Positions 11,326-22,992 of a stretch of DNA of 64,000 bases are shown here, piece by piece. Numbering within the stretch: position 1 is the first letter of the stretch; each line of letters opens with the position of its first letter. Below the pieces are notes generated by a model. That model was given only the letters and a program-made list of their open reading frames with translations. It did no database searches and was not told the DNA's origin. A program made the translations under genes and the position numbers. This stretch comes from Mortierella sp. BCC40632 (taxonomy: Eukaryota; Mortierellomycota; Mortierellomycetes; Mortierellales; Mortierellaceae): NCBI GenBank assembly GCA_011634665.1, contig WAEK01000020.1, positions 186,501 to 250,500 of the forward strand. Reading direction: 5' to 3'.

Positions 11326-12106
11326 AAACCCCTTTGCAGCAAACAGTAGAGAAAAGAGTGTGAGGCTGAACAAACCACTTTGTGAATGTGCAGAAGGAAA
11401 AAGAGTCTCAAAAAGGAATGAGAACCACATTTGTAGGCGGTGTAGGATTCGTAAGCAAGGTCAGAAAGAACCCAGGAAGGGGTAGGCAAGGATCCCACCC
11501 CCCACGCACTGGCCATCCAATAGAGAGGAAAGGGAGTAGGAGGAAGCAACTTTGGGACAATGGCCGAGGTCCAAGCGATTAGCCCATCTATTATATCGCG
11601 CACTGGCCTCGTCCAAGATTACACCACAGGACTCGACTCTGTTCTCATTTTTATGGTTCCTTAGACCAGTGCCTCTAACAGGCGATTGTTTTTTTTTTTT
11701 CAAACCACACGAGAAGGGTACCCAGCAGCGGGTCGTGGGGAAGAAATGGCACTGCATGAAGATACCGTTGCGGACAGGGGGGAGGAGGGGGGACACAGTC
11801 TCAGGGTGAGAAGGGACAAAGGACCTCTCTTCGCTCTATGTGACCGGTTTGCAAACCAAGAAGAAGAAGAAAAAAAAAAAAAAAACGCCGTCCACTTTGT
11901 CAGTGGGAAGAGAGAGAAGAGAGGAGCAAGTTGTGGACTGTGCTCTGCTCTCCTCTGGCTTTACTTTTTTTTTTTTTTGCTTGCTCTTCTTTCCTTCCTT
12001 TTTTCTCTTTCCTTCTCTTTTTTTCTTTCTCACCTCTCATTTTCTCTTTCTCTTTCTCTCTCTCACCTCACCCTTTTTATTCTCTCTTTCACTCACGATT
12101 TTCACC
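11326..12106. other. Intergenic; CT-rich leader of the reticulon gene
   Basis: No gene seen. 11690-11700 and 11870-11885 are short T and A runs. About 11960-12106 is a strongly pyrimidine-rich strand (TTTC/CTCT) ending in CACCATGG, the leader of the reticulon gene. Confidence 0.6.
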
Positions 12107-14016
12107 ATGGCCCAACAGGACGCTGTTCCATTCGACTTTATCGCTCCCAACGAGCCAAAGCCCGCCTTTACCGAGAACGCCGCCGCCTCGGACCCTGCCA
12201 CCCCTGCTCGCCGCGAGCGCTCTTCCTCCGACACCGCTGATAAGCCCAAGCCCGTCTCTTCAGGTAAAGGGATCTCCTTTTTTTCTCTCTCTCTCTTTCT
12301 CTCATCCGCGTGCACGCGTTTTTTTTTTTTTTTTTTTTTGACTCGCCAGTATGTTTGTTTGAGCAAAGCCAGCAGCAGATACAAACAGTGCAAAAATGGT
12401 GGCCAACGGAGACTAGAGATGATACTGGGGAGGTGGAAAAAAAAAAAAAAAAAAAAAAAGGGAAGGGAAGGGAAGGGAAGGGAAGGAGGAAGAAGGGGAT
12501 TGACTTCCACCAGGCTTGCGACCTGCATGTATGGGTTCATCCTTTCAAAAAAGGACAAACCAATGTCTGGGACTTGAACAACCACCACTGCAAGATCGAT
12601 ACCATCCCGGATGAAATGGGAAGAGACCGGTGGGAAACTGAAAACAAACGGGACGTCTGAACACAAGACACGCGTGTATTCTCACAGAAAGAAAGAAAGA
12701 AGAGAGCTCTACTTGGTGAGGGCGTTGTTGTTCACGACGTTTTCCTCGGATGAAGGAGGGGTGGTGGTGATGATTAGAGTAAGCATCGATAACTGGGATG
12801 GAGGTGTGCTCGAGTAGGAGGTTCATGCAATTTGTTAGCTCCTCGTACGACCACAGAGACGATGGGCATCTCTCTCTCATTTTCTCTTTTTCCTCTTTTT
12901 TCCCTGTCCTTTTCTTTCTTGTCTCTTGATCCCGTTATCGTGACAGGGCCACACGAAAGGGCAAACCTTTTGGCCCAGGCCAAGTGGGCCAGCCAACGAT
13001 CGACCCTCACGTATTTTTGTACATACTGGGCAGGCGATAAGGGCGAGCACGGACAAGGGTCAGTGGTCAGGAGCGGGAGAGAAAGAGAAAGAAAGTGAGA
13101 GAAAAGAGAGTTGCCAAGCGTCTTCACGTGCAGCCACTGGGAAAGGGTCTCTTCGCCTCCCTCTTTTTTTCTCTCTCTCTCACTCTCGGGTCTCTCTTTC
13201 TTGTCTGGGTGTACAACAGACTTGGCTCTGTGTGCCCCATGCGCTCCGCACGTATCAACACTGCCCTGCCCTGCGCTGTTGGCCCGTTTTTTTTTTTCTT
13301 TCTTTTTCGGTGGCTGGTCGCGTGCATACAGGTGCATCGGGAGACATGTGCATGTCAACGGTACACCACCTCCTCACCCACCCATACATTCACATCCATA
13401 CTCGCATACTCTCGATCACTGACCCGACTCCCCCCTTTTTCCCCTTTATCTCTCTACTTCTAGATCCCTATGCGTACATGACCCCAAGACTCAAGAGTCT
13501 CGTCCTCTGGGAGAGACCCACCGTCTCTGCTGGAGTCCTTGCCTCTTCCCTCGCCTTGGTGCTCTCTTGTCGCTGGGTCTCGCTCTTGAACCTGACCTGC
13601 GCACTCTTTGTCTTTGGCATTGCTGGTTCCTTCATCTACGTCAATGGCATCCTCGTCTTTAACCGCCTCACCAACAAGCCCTCGGCACCCCGCCCACTTG
13701 AGTAAGTCCTTTTCTCTCTCTTTCTCTATTTTTCGTTTATCTTGTAATGCAGCCCTTTGTAGTAGATGACTACTTGCCTAACATGAACTCGCGCAAACGA
13801 AAACACGATTTTTTTTTTCAGGAAATACTATACCCGCTCTGCAGAGTTCCTTCATCTGGAGGCGGATCGTTTCCGTCACCGGGTCAACTATGTTACCGAT
13901 GGCCTGAACGTTGTCTTGACTGAGCTTGCCAAGGTTGTCTTGATCGAGGATAACAAGAGGAGTCTCAAGGTAAGCTTCACTAGGACACAATACCCTAACA
14001 CTTGTCTGTCCTTACT

Positions 14017-14052
<36 letters not shown>

Positions 14053-14391
14053 AAGTACCGAATTTAACAAGGCGTGATTTTATCTTGTTGGGGGATACGT
14101 GGTTATTAGTTCATTGGAATCTTCTATGGTATCTGGACTCTTCGCACTTGGTTCTCGACGACAACACTTCTTTCCTTGGTGATCGTCTCGCTCTTTGCTG
14201 CTCCACGCATCTACCTCGACAACCAGGCTTTGATTGATGCCCAGGTTGCCAAGGCCAACGATGTTGTCCAGACTCAGGTTGGCAAGGGTCGTCAGGTTGC
14301 TCAGGAGCAGTGGTCTTCTGTCTATTCCAAGGCTGAGCAGTTCGCAAAGGACAAGGGACTTCTCAAGAAGTCGGAGAAGAAGACGGAATAA
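12107..14391 (+). CDS. RTN1: Reticulon-family ER membrane-shaping protein
   Basis: Four exons (12107-12263, 13464-13701, 13822-13969, 14110-14391) join in matching phase to 274 residues. Residues 1-52 are a polar, disordered tail. The reticulon homology domain starts near residue 59 with LKSLVLWERP, close to the family motif before hairpin one. Two long hydrophobic hairpins follow: SAGVLASSLALVLSC onwards (exon 2) and TTTLLSLVIVSLFAAPRIYL (exon 4), separated by a polar loop (exon 3). The C-terminus is an Ala/Gln/Lys-rich amphipathic helix ending LKKSEKKTE. Reticulons wedge into the cytosolic leaflet and stabilise curved ER tubules. All introns are GT-AG. Intron 1 is 1,200 bases and full of simple sequence; the others are about 120-140 bases. 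The ATG follows a CT-rich leader in a good context (CACCATGG). The family call is firm. Confidence 0.93.
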
Positions 14392-16107
14392 GGGAGATGA
14401 CTTACAGGAAGACTTGTCTATTCAAGTTTCTTTTTGTTATTCCTCCTATTTCTTTCTTTCTTTCTCTCATTGTTGCTTCTCGGCTTCACTCCGTGTATAA
14501 ATGTATTTTCTCCTTTTTGACTTGACGGTGAAGATGAGGGTGGTTCTTTCCTCTTGTCTACTTTATGTTTGACAATGGGGCGCACATCCTTCTTCAGGTT
14601 TTTCCTTGTTTGCATTCGTTTTCTCTCTCTCTCTCTCTCTTTTGACTCTCCCGACATCTGCTGAGCTTCATCTCCAGAGTTCCAAAGTTTATTGGGTTCC
14701 AGTCACTGTCATATAGCTCTTCTTTACCAGCCTGTGTCTCTCTCTCTCTTTCTTTCTCTCTCTCTCCCGTTTGAATAGAGGCAGCTATCAAATAAACGCA
14801 ACCCAAGACGTTTTTTTTTTTTTTTTTTTTTTTTTTTTAGCATAGTACACTCCCTCCTTTCCTCCTCGCTCCACAGCAATCTCGTGCCGTGTCTATTAAA
14901 AGGATAAATCCCGGCTCAAGGCAGTGTCTCCTCTATTGCGTGTCCATTGGAAGTCCAAAGTCCTCATTCCTTCGCATCAAGTCTGCTGTGCTTTCTCTGT
15001 TACCATTTGCCATTTTGAACCTAGACCTTTCCCTGCTCTTTTGTCCGCTTGGACACCTTTCGCTGGTGTCTGTCCCTTTTTTGATACTGACGCTTTAGAG
15101 TCACAGAGAGGCTAACTCATGGAATATTTGCCGATTATGCGTGGACGAGGCAAGACAAGAGCATAATCACGGAACCATATGTTGTAGTTTGGTCAGTCGA
15201 GGTTCCCGTACACATCGATCTTTTTTTTTTTTGTTTGTTAGCTCAGCATCCGATCTCGCGGACGGATATTTCCAGAACTATACTGGAACAGGTCGCTACC
15301 AGGATATCTCCGATCCCATGCACTGAGCTAAAGCAAGGGCGCGTTGATGGTCATAAGGATCAATAGTCCAGAGCATACATTGGCCACGCGCATTCGACTT
15401 ACTACTTTATTCGCGCTCTATCATCCAACCAGTGCTTCATGAGGCTACAGTGACAAGCTGGATGAGAAAAGTTCTGTCAATTTGCTTGCTCGCAGGCAAC
15501 AGCTCCAAGCCATTCCTATCGTTTGACTTGTCTAAGAATGAAAGCCTTTTTTTAGTGTTTGGTAACATATTGTTCCTCCAAAGTCATAATAGAGCCTTTT
15601 GGACGCCGTCGAGTCAACTACTCCTCCCATTTTTGCTGTAGAGACGCCGCTTTTTTTTCTCTCTCTCAACGAGACAGAGAGATCTGAAGCAATGAAGAGG
15701 ACAGGTCGGAAACCTTAAATGGCGCATTGATAGAAATGCCAGAAAACAAAAGAAAAAAAAAAGGACCCCTTAGGTTGCCATCATAGCCACCTTAAACATG
15801 CCATTTGTTGGTCAACTTGGGTTGGACAACATTGGACAAAGGGTGGGGGTGGGTATGTTTGTGGATGTGAGAGAGCGTTGTTGATGGAAAATTGTTGTTA
15901 CCGGGGAATCAACTCTTTTTTTTTTTTTTTTTTTTTTTTTCTTCACCGCGATGGTTATAAAAACCTCCTTCTGCTGTTTTCACAATTTCTCTCTCTTCTC
16001 TTCGTCTCGCCCTTTCTCCTCCCCATTCAACCAAAGTATCTTCCCCCAACCCCAACCCTCAACCCCCAATCCCACATTCTTTTCTTCTTTCTTTCCAAGT
16101 CTCCATC
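14392..16107. other. Intergenic region
   Basis: Contains the 3' flank of the reticulon gene, a run of 28 T at 14811-14838, and the CT-rich leader of the next gene (about 15960-16107). 14840-15800 has normal composition but no recognisable product. A possible short exon at about 15241-15326 is noted among the findings. Confidence 0.55.
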
Positions 16108-16951
16108 ATGTCGAACGAAAGCCAGTCCAAGCCTGCATTCATCTCTGGGTCGTTGAATCATCTCAGTCTGTCTGTGAGTGACATGAAAAAGTCGGTCAAG
16201 TTTTATCGCTTCTTTTGCGGAGAGATCCTCGGTTATGAGGAGGTCTCTGTCGAGGACGAGCATGCCATGTGGTTCAAGCCTGGTGCTGGAGGTATGGATT
16301 CTTTCTTTCTTATGCCCAGGGAGAGTTTAAAAGAAAATAGGAAAAGACGCGACAATCTCACCTACGCTCTCTTTGTCATTGTCCAATCACCTCTTTATCG
16401 TCCAATTCTCTATGCTATATAGCTCTCTGCATTCAGCCTGGTAACAAGGTCGCTCACAACAAGTTTAACCCAGGCAAGTCGCGATTTGTAATGTCGAGGT
16501 TGCTGATTTGAATCATGTTGCCACCAAAATCGACTAAACTGTGTCACTCTCCCCCCCCCCTCCTTTTAAAAATCTAGGCCTTCATCACGTTGGATTCAAT
16601 GCAAACTCGAGAGCAGATGTGGATGCAGTCCACAAAAAGGTCCAGGCCTACTATGAGCAACACAAAGATGAGCAATTGGGAGAGGTCCTTGATGCGCCAG
16701 CAGAGTATGAATACTTGCCCAAGTATTACGCGTAAGTTCTCTTTTCCCACCCACTTCTTTCTTTCTTTTTTTTTTTAATTCCCTTTTTTGTCTGAAGAGA
16801 CCTGACCAACCAATCTGACCAATCCAAACTGTTTCTCTCTCTTTATCTTTTTTTCTTTTTTCTTTGTTTGCGGGATTACAGTGTCTTCTTTACGGATCCA
16901 GATGGCATGAAGCTCGAAATTGTCCACACCCCCGCAGAGTCTTTGGAGTAG
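16108..16951 (+). CDS. VOC-superfamily (glyoxalase/dioxygenase-fold) protein, copy 1
   Basis: Four exons (16108-16291, 16423-16473, 16578-16731, 16882-16951) give 152 residues with one vicinal-oxygen-chelate fold. The usual positions for metal ligands are filled: His18 (SLNHLSLSV), His81/His82 (GLHHVGF) and Glu142 in the C-terminal DPDGMKLEIVHTP motif. Proteins of this shape include glyoxalase I-like lyases, dioxygenases and resistance proteins; the substrate cannot be told from sequence. It is about 47% of the size of a two-domain glyoxalase I, so it would act as a dimer. The second intron needs a GC donor (GCAAGT at 16474) with a normal AG acceptor: this is the only join that keeps the NPG-LHH motif shared with the neighbouring copy. 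A tandem paralogue follows 780 bases downstream. Confidence 0.87.
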
Positions 16952-17728
16952 AGAGAACAGTGCATCTTTGTTTCGTGAACAGAAAAAGAAATAAACAACA
17001 GAGCGGAAATACCATGAGAAAGAAAAAAAAATCAATTGACTGGAAGAGAGTCAAGGCGGTGCAATTTGTTTCTGAATGTTCTCTTGGCATGTTGTAGTGC
17101 CACATGAATCAACCAATAACGCCCAAGGTTCCCTTTACCTTTTTTTTTTTTCTTTCTTTTTTGGCCTGTCATTGTTATGTTAGAACTGTATAAAGATGGA
17201 GGCGCTGCGCGTCAAGATTGCTCTCAGAATCCTTTTCTCCGATGGAAGACAAATGCTTTACCACGTTTTTATTTTTTAAAAAAGAAAAAAAGAAAAAAGA
17301 AAAAAAAGAATGAATACACGTAGGGATTGGTTTTGACAGATCTCGGGCAATTGGTTCTCCCTTGATGCGTCTCTTTGATACGCGCAGTCGGCTGTAGTCA
17401 ACAGGAAAAGGAGAAAGAAAGAAAAAAATAGACAGAGTGAGAGCGAGTGAGAGAAAATTGATAGAAATTGGTGGCAATCTGCGCCGATACGAGACTAGGC
17501 GAACGAACGAGAGAGAGGGTCCAAGCTCCTTTTCTCCGAGGCGCGTCCTTTGACCTGGTTGTTCTTCAACGCATATTTAAAGGAACGAGGTCTGTCCATC
17601 CTTTTCTTTCTTTTCATCACAAACACACACACAAACACACACACACACTCTTTCTCTTTCTCTTTCTTACCTTCACCTTCTAACACTTTCACTTCCCCCA
17701 CCCTTCACCTCCTTTCTTTCCCAAAACC

Positions 17729-18435
17729 ATGGTTCACACCGGTGCAATCCACCACTTGTCCCTTTCCACCAAGGACTATGAGGTTTCCAAAAAGTTTTAC
17801 AACTTTTTGCTCATCGATCTCTTTGGCTATGTCCTTATCATGGACCAGCCCTACTGCGCCATGTGGACCCACTTTCCCACCGGCACGAGTAAGTAGTTTT
17901 TTTTTTTTTTTTTTTTTTTTTCCTCCTCTTCTTTTCTTCAAAGACAGTCTTGCTTCTCGAAACTCATCTCGTTCTCGTTCTCATTCTCCTATTTTCACTT
18001 TCTGTCTTGGTTTGAATCGATAGGCATCTGCGTCTCTCCCGGAAGCAATGTTCCTCATCACAAGTCCAACCCAGGTCTGCACCATCTAGCTTTCGGAGCC
18101 GGAACCCGTGAGGAGATCGATTCACTCTACAAAAGAATTGTCGAATTCCAGGCCTCGAGTCAGCAAGCTGGCGCCTACGGCACCATCCTCGATGCTCCTG
18201 CTGATTATCCACAGTATGCTCCTGGATACTACGCGTAAGTCTCCTTTTACTATTTTTTTTTTCATTGACTTGTTAGAGATATGGAAAGGAATTTGTAATG
18301 ACTCTGTCCACATCTTCTTTGCATTAACCTGGACTCGGATATTCTTTCGTGATCAATAGTGCTTTCTTCACCGACCCCGATGGCATCAAGTTGGAGCTTG
18401 CCCACACCCCCGGAACACACGCGCCTCCTTCGTAA
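17729..18435 (+). CDS. VOC-superfamily (glyoxalase/dioxygenase-fold) protein, copy 2
   Basis: Three exons (17729-17888, 18024-18234, 18360-18435) give 148 residues. It is a clear paralogue of the gene just upstream: both share the order H-x-LSLS at the N-terminus, SNPGLHH or FNPGLHH in the middle, ILDAPADY/VLDAPAEY, and FFTDPDG[IM]KLE at the end. Likely metal ligands are His8 or His9, His73/His74 and Glu136. Copy 2 has no intron between NPG and LHH, where copy 1 has a GC-AG intron; the first and last introns sit at the same places in both. The leader (about 17590-17728) is CT-rich with ACAC repeats. Fold assignment is firm, enzyme activity unknown. Confidence 0.88.
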
Positions 18436-18456
18436 AGGATGAAGAGTTAGAGGGAG

Positions 18457-18520
<64 letters not shown>

Positions 18521-18559
18521 AATGACCCTTCCTCAGAAAAGACAACCATCTGGAAAGTG

Positions 18560-18590
<31 letters not shown>

Positions 18591-18730
18591 GAACTCTCAC
18601 ATTCACACTCACACACCCCCTCTCTTCCACAAAGTGCTTGGTACATTTCCCCCCTTCCACCTCAAGTTTGTCAAAATAAAAATCTTGCCCTGGTTGTTCC
18701 CACGGCTCCCTTTACCCTCAATATCAATCG

Positions 18731-18761
<31 letters not shown>

Positions 18762-18776
18762 AAAGTTGACCTCTGA

Positions 18777-18823
<47 letters not shown>

Positions 18824-18922
18824 TTCTATAATGTTGCCACCATGGCTCGTCCTGTCAAGACTACATTTTGCATATGAGAGAGTCCAAAAAAAAAAAAAAA
18901 AAAAAAAAAAGGTAGTGCACTT
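18436..18922. repeat. Convergent intergenic spacer made of microsatellites
   Basis: Between two genes that converge. It holds a GA repeat (18462-18515), two A runs, an AATAAA at 18675-18680 that could serve the upstream VOC gene, T then A runs at 18731-18763, a CT repeat at 18781-18821 and an A run at 18886-18910. Most of the spacer is simple sequence. Confidence 0.8.
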
Positions 18923-20896
18923 TTATTCCGAGTCTAGACCAAATTCATGCTCAACGACCTCAATCGTCTTGAACAGATTAAACAACGATACTGCCCATTC
19001 ATCCGTTGGGCCCGGTCGACGGTATCCCAAACAATCTTGTCCTCCTACATGTCCATCCGGTCGCATATTAGTCATCGTCGCCACATTCCAATATATCCCC
19101 CCAACAGCCTCAATAATCTCTTTCGCCATCCGGTTCTGACGATCATAATGGGCCCAATTAAGTGGATACGTCAACAACTCCATCACAGGAATGTCTTCTT
19201 GAAATGGTCTTGCAGGCGCTCCAAATGTTGTATCTCTTGGAAACATTGTCTCTGGAACTCCTTGTCCCGTTGTCGTTGCCATCATCCGTTCCATCTCCCG
19301 GATCCGGTTCCGTTCTTGGTTGAAGCCATTCTGTTTGGAAGGACAATCGGGATGACCCACTGGGTTATTGCGATAAATAATCAATGCCTCTGGTCGAACC
19401 TTCCGGATCTTCACCACTGTGTCCACTAATCGTCTTCGAAATTGAGAATCCTTCACACCCATAAAATGCATCGCCCCCAAGATGATGGTATCCTTCAATT
19501 TCATATCCTTTAACCAGGACATCTCTACAGGATCCTGTTTCTTGGTTTCATTCATTCGACTTGCTTGTGTTCGAACTGGGGAAAGGACATCGTTTCGAAC
19601 AAACTTTAGTCGGACGTCATGAGGTAAAGGACACAACGGATGTCCTACCCCAAGATGACAAGCTAAATCACCATAACAGGATTGGGGATTGTCAAACATA
19701 TTGTACATGATGGAATCATGTAGTTGCCAATGAATCATGTCCCCCACCATCACAATATGACGAGGTCCCAACAATCGACAAAACTCGTCCGGTTGAAGTC
19801 GAGTCGCATGCCATCCATGGTCTAAACGTGTCGAACCCCGGTCTATAGACTCCTCCATGGTCATCATCCTTCCAGGGGATGGTTCCCAATGATATTTGCC
19901 TGCCTCAGGAAAAGGTGCTCGATCAATCGCTACATCTCGATCTCGCTCATTCTGTTTTTTCTTGTTCCATCCAGTGGCCCCTCCAAAATCGGGATAATCT
20001 CGATCGGGTTCATACACCCATCGTCCTCGGTTCAAGGCACGGTCCATCAATGCTCGGAACCTTTGTGTGGCCTGGGCGGTCACAATTCCAGTCCCCAAGA
20101 TCTTGTCTTGAACAATCCCTTCTGTAGAGAGTCTTAATTGAAGATATTCTCGTGTCGCGTTGATCGCTGGAGTCATGACCAGGTCCTCATAATCCTGTGG
20201 GGATTGAACATGATGAAAAGAGGCTTGTCGACGTAAAGAGTTGACACGTTTGTTGAGGAATTTAAGAATGTCCTGTTGTCTTGTCTGAAACATCGAGAGT
20301 GGTTGTGAACTGGGTGGTGTATTCAAGGAGGGTTTTTGCATAGGCAATGCGTCCTGGTTTTTTGTACTCCTGGGTACAGTGATGGAGGATCCCAGTGGTG
20401 GATCCTGTCCGACTCCTGTAGACGGTCTCGCATACGATCCCACGGGTCGTTGCAATCGCAAAGGTGGTGATGGTCGTTGTTGATTGGTCTGAAGAAGACC
20501 AGAGAGTGTGATTTCCTCAAAGAAGGCGCGTCGCTTGTATTTCCTTGATTCCGAGTCCTCACTGTTCATCTCCATGGTACTTTCACTTTGTACAGGCGGA
20601 AACGTCTGTTCAAGGGCTAGTCTTTCTTGCATTAATAATTGGTCCCGAAGAGCTAGCTCTTCCTCGGCATGTTTCATGGTATAATAAGGTATGACACAGC
20701 CCAGAGCTAGAAACAAGAGAACCAGTGTCCAGAACCGAAGTTTGCCCATGCGTCGTAACCCAAGGACTCGCATAGGACTGAGACCTCCGCCTACGATGCC
20801 CGCTGCACTAGATGCTCCTGTGTGAATGTTGATACTGCCTGTGAGCGGATAACGCTGATGACCGCCCAACAGCGGCCGTCCACTGATTGATACCAT
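18923..20896 (-). CDS. PC-esterase (TBL/CAS1-like SGNH) homologue lacking catalytic Ser and His; probable pseudoenzyme
   Basis: One exon, 657 residues from the ATG at 20896. The frame is open a further 38 codons upstream (ATG at 21010), but that part is a (GTT)n tract read as poly-Thr, so I prefer the downstream start. Residues 1-54 are cytosolic, 55-73 a signal anchor (FWTLVLLFLALGCVIP), and about 75-330 a polar stem, as in Golgi type II proteins. The rest resembles PC-esterases that transfer or remove acetyl groups on glycans: an I-V-M-V-G-D block, an M-R-P-D-G-H block and Q-D-C-L-G-Y..PGPTDEW. The family has GDS and DCxHW at these places. Here Ser is Met387 (GDM) and the DxxH His is Gly624 (DCLG). 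The fold and flanking motifs are kept, so loss of catalysis, not gene decay, is the simplest reading. Confidence 0.82.
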   Translation of the reverse strand: MVSISGRPLLGGHQRYPLTGSINIHTGASSAAGIVGGGLSPMRVLGLRRMGKLRFWTLVLLFLALGCVIPYYTMKHAEEELALRDQLLMQERLALEQTFPPVQSESTMEMNSEDSESRKYKRRAFFEEITLSGLLQTNQQRPSPPLRLQRPVGSYARPSTGVGQDPPLGSSITVPRSTKNQDALPMQKPSLNTPPSSQPLSMFQTRQQDILKFLNKRVNSLRRQASFHHVQSPQDYEDLVMTPAINATREYLQLRLSTEGIVQDKILGTGIVTAQATQRFRALMDRALNRGRWVYEPDRDYPDFGGATGWNKKKQNERDRDVAIDRAPFPEAGKYHWEPSPGRMMTMEESIDRGSTRLDHGWHATRLQPDEFCRLLGPRHIVMVGDMIHWQLHDSIMYNMFDNPQSCYGDLACHLGVGHPLCPLPHDVRLKFVRNDVLSPVRTQASRMNETKKQDPVEMSWLKDMKLKDTIILGAMHFMGVKDSQFRRRLVDTVVKIRKVRPEALIIYRNNPVGHPDCPSKQNGFNQERNRIREMERMMATTTGQGVPETMFPRDTTFGAPARPFQEDIPVMELLTYPLNWAHYDRQNRMAKEIIEAVGGIYWNVATMTNMRPDGHVGGQDCLGYRRPGPTDEWAVSLFNLFKTIEVVEHEFGLDSE

Positions 20897-20913
20897 TTCT
20901 TGTTTCTTGTTTC

Positions 20914-20944
<31 letters not shown>

Positions 20945-21010
20945 CTCTGTCAGTCTTTTTAGAGCCGTGGTTACTTTTCTGCTCTGCTTTTGTTGACAAA
21001 ATGTGTGCAA

Positions 21011-21757
21011 GAAAAAGAGAAAAGAGAGAGAGAGAGAGAGAGAGAGCTGATAGAGATAAAGTTCTCAGGAAGGAAAAGAAGGGTAATGTGGTGTTTGTTT
21101 TCCCTGGACTGAATATCGTTTCACGGCGAAGAGAAAGAAAGAAAGAAAAAAAGTCCTGAACACTGTGTTGGGTCTGGTCTGTGTACTGTCCAAATATTGT
21201 ACGCGAGAGTATTTGACGAAATCCAGCCGTCCAAAAGTCCCTTGGGCAAAAAGGTTTAAAAAAAAATATAAAAAAAATATATATAACAAAAAAAAAAAAG
21301 AAAAAGAAAAAGAAAAAGAAAGAGTGCTGGAAGGTATATAGACAGTTGCTAATGCAAGTAGAAGCAAAAGTGAGGAAAAAGGGAAGGAAAGAAAGAAAGA
21401 AAGAAAAAGTAGAGGAGAGGGACAAACAAGGACACGAGTGTCAATGGGAAGGGCCATCATGAACAGGCCATTTAGTCCTCCCTTTTTTTTTAAATCTCTA
21501 AAGAGACCCAGCGCGTTCCATATCCAACCAACAACACTGGTATCCGCATGCCAATGATAGGGAGGAGGGGAGAGAAGAAGGGAGGAGGACAACGGTCCAA
21601 AGAGTTTACTTTTATGTCATCCACACCTTCTCGATCCATGCCTGCCCTAGCCAGCCAACCTGGGTGTATAGTAAACTCGGAGACCGAATGATAGGGGGAG
21701 GTGGTGGTGAAGGAAGGAGGAACAGGGTCGGTCAATAATAATAATAAAAAGGCAGAA
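21011..21757. other. Head-to-tail spacer: A/G-rich leader of the PC-esterase homologue and 3' flank of GTB1
   Basis: No gene seen. The + strand is purine-rich (GA repeat near 21025-21045, GAAA units near 21128-21150 and 21385-21410), so the coding strand of the minus-strand gene has a CT-rich leader. 21255-21320 is AT-rich with A-runs. Confidence 0.55.
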
Positions 21758-22954
21758 CTATAGCTCATCGTGCTTCTTGTTTCCACTAGGTTGACTGCTC
21801 TTGAGCTTTTCGCCTGGAGGGAGTGCTTCCTGAGCCGCTGCCTTCTCAGTATTTTCCTTGGCCTCAATCTCCGAGAGCAGAGGACAGACTGCGGGGGTGA
21901 TGAACTGGTAGAGGTATTCACACTTTTCGGGCTCTGTCACCGATGTAATCTCGTTCTTTACTCCACAGGTCATTTGAAGCTAGTGCAACATAGTGACGAA
22001 GAAAAAAAGAAAGGTAAGAAAAGGAATAGGTAACCATAAGAGCGATCAGGAGACCATATAAAGAGAGGAACCGAAAAGAAAAGAAAAGAAAAGGAATGGC
22101 GTTTCTTCTCTCTACAGGTGCGCCCATGTTTTACCTTGACAGAGCGCTCAGGACCGTTCCAACATTTCATTCCTCCGGTGTACATTTGAGTATCATAGTT
22201 GTCTCCGACCCAGTTGGAGAAAGACCTGTTTGTGTGATGCAGCAAAGGAAGGGGGGATAAAAAGAAAAAAGCATAGGCATTAAGCTCAAAGGCAATCAGA
22301 CCATGCGGAGGATGAAAATGACCCATTGGATGAAAACACACATGCACAAAAGAAAACTTTTTCTCTTCTCTCTCTCTCTCTCTCTCTTTAACGTTTTAAT
22401 CCTTACCCGAGTGAAGTATCGGAATGCGACCTTTGGGTAGCGGCACCAAAGAAACAGAACGAGTATGTGTACCTTTTTTGTAAAAAAAAAAATACAAAAG
22501 TTCGAGATAGTGGACATGGTTAGTAATGCCTTTGCATTTCTGTTGGTTCGGGCCTTTCACTCTATCACACCGAGCGCCAGAGGAAGGGAGGGAGGGGAGG
22601 AACAAAACAAACGGAGAAAAAAATGGTAGGCGGCTCTCTCTCTATCTCTCTCTTTTTTTTCCCGCCCCAACTCTACTTACTCATGATCCTTGTACTCGAA
22701 GCACTGGTCGACAAGCTGAGCAAATGTCTCATCCTTGCCATAGTCCATACCAAGCTTACGTTCAATATCCTTAATCTCGTTCTGGAGATCGCTGTCTGCG
22801 CTCGACGCAGTGTTGTACTTTTCCTGAGCGAGCTCCGTCTCTAAGGGGAAAAAAAGCAGGGTAGAAAAGGAGAGAAGAAAGCGTAAGGACTAAACGAGCG
22901 AGACAAAAGGCAGCATCGAAAAAAGAAAGAAAGCAAAATTAAAAAAATGGAGTG

Positions 22955-22992
<38 letters not shown>

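Noticed and set aside
20897..21010. Extra 38 N-terminal residues of the PC-esterase homologue
   Set aside because: They are mostly a poly-Thr run from a (GTT)n tract (minus-strand ACA codons); starting at 20896 gives a usual type II anchor protein.
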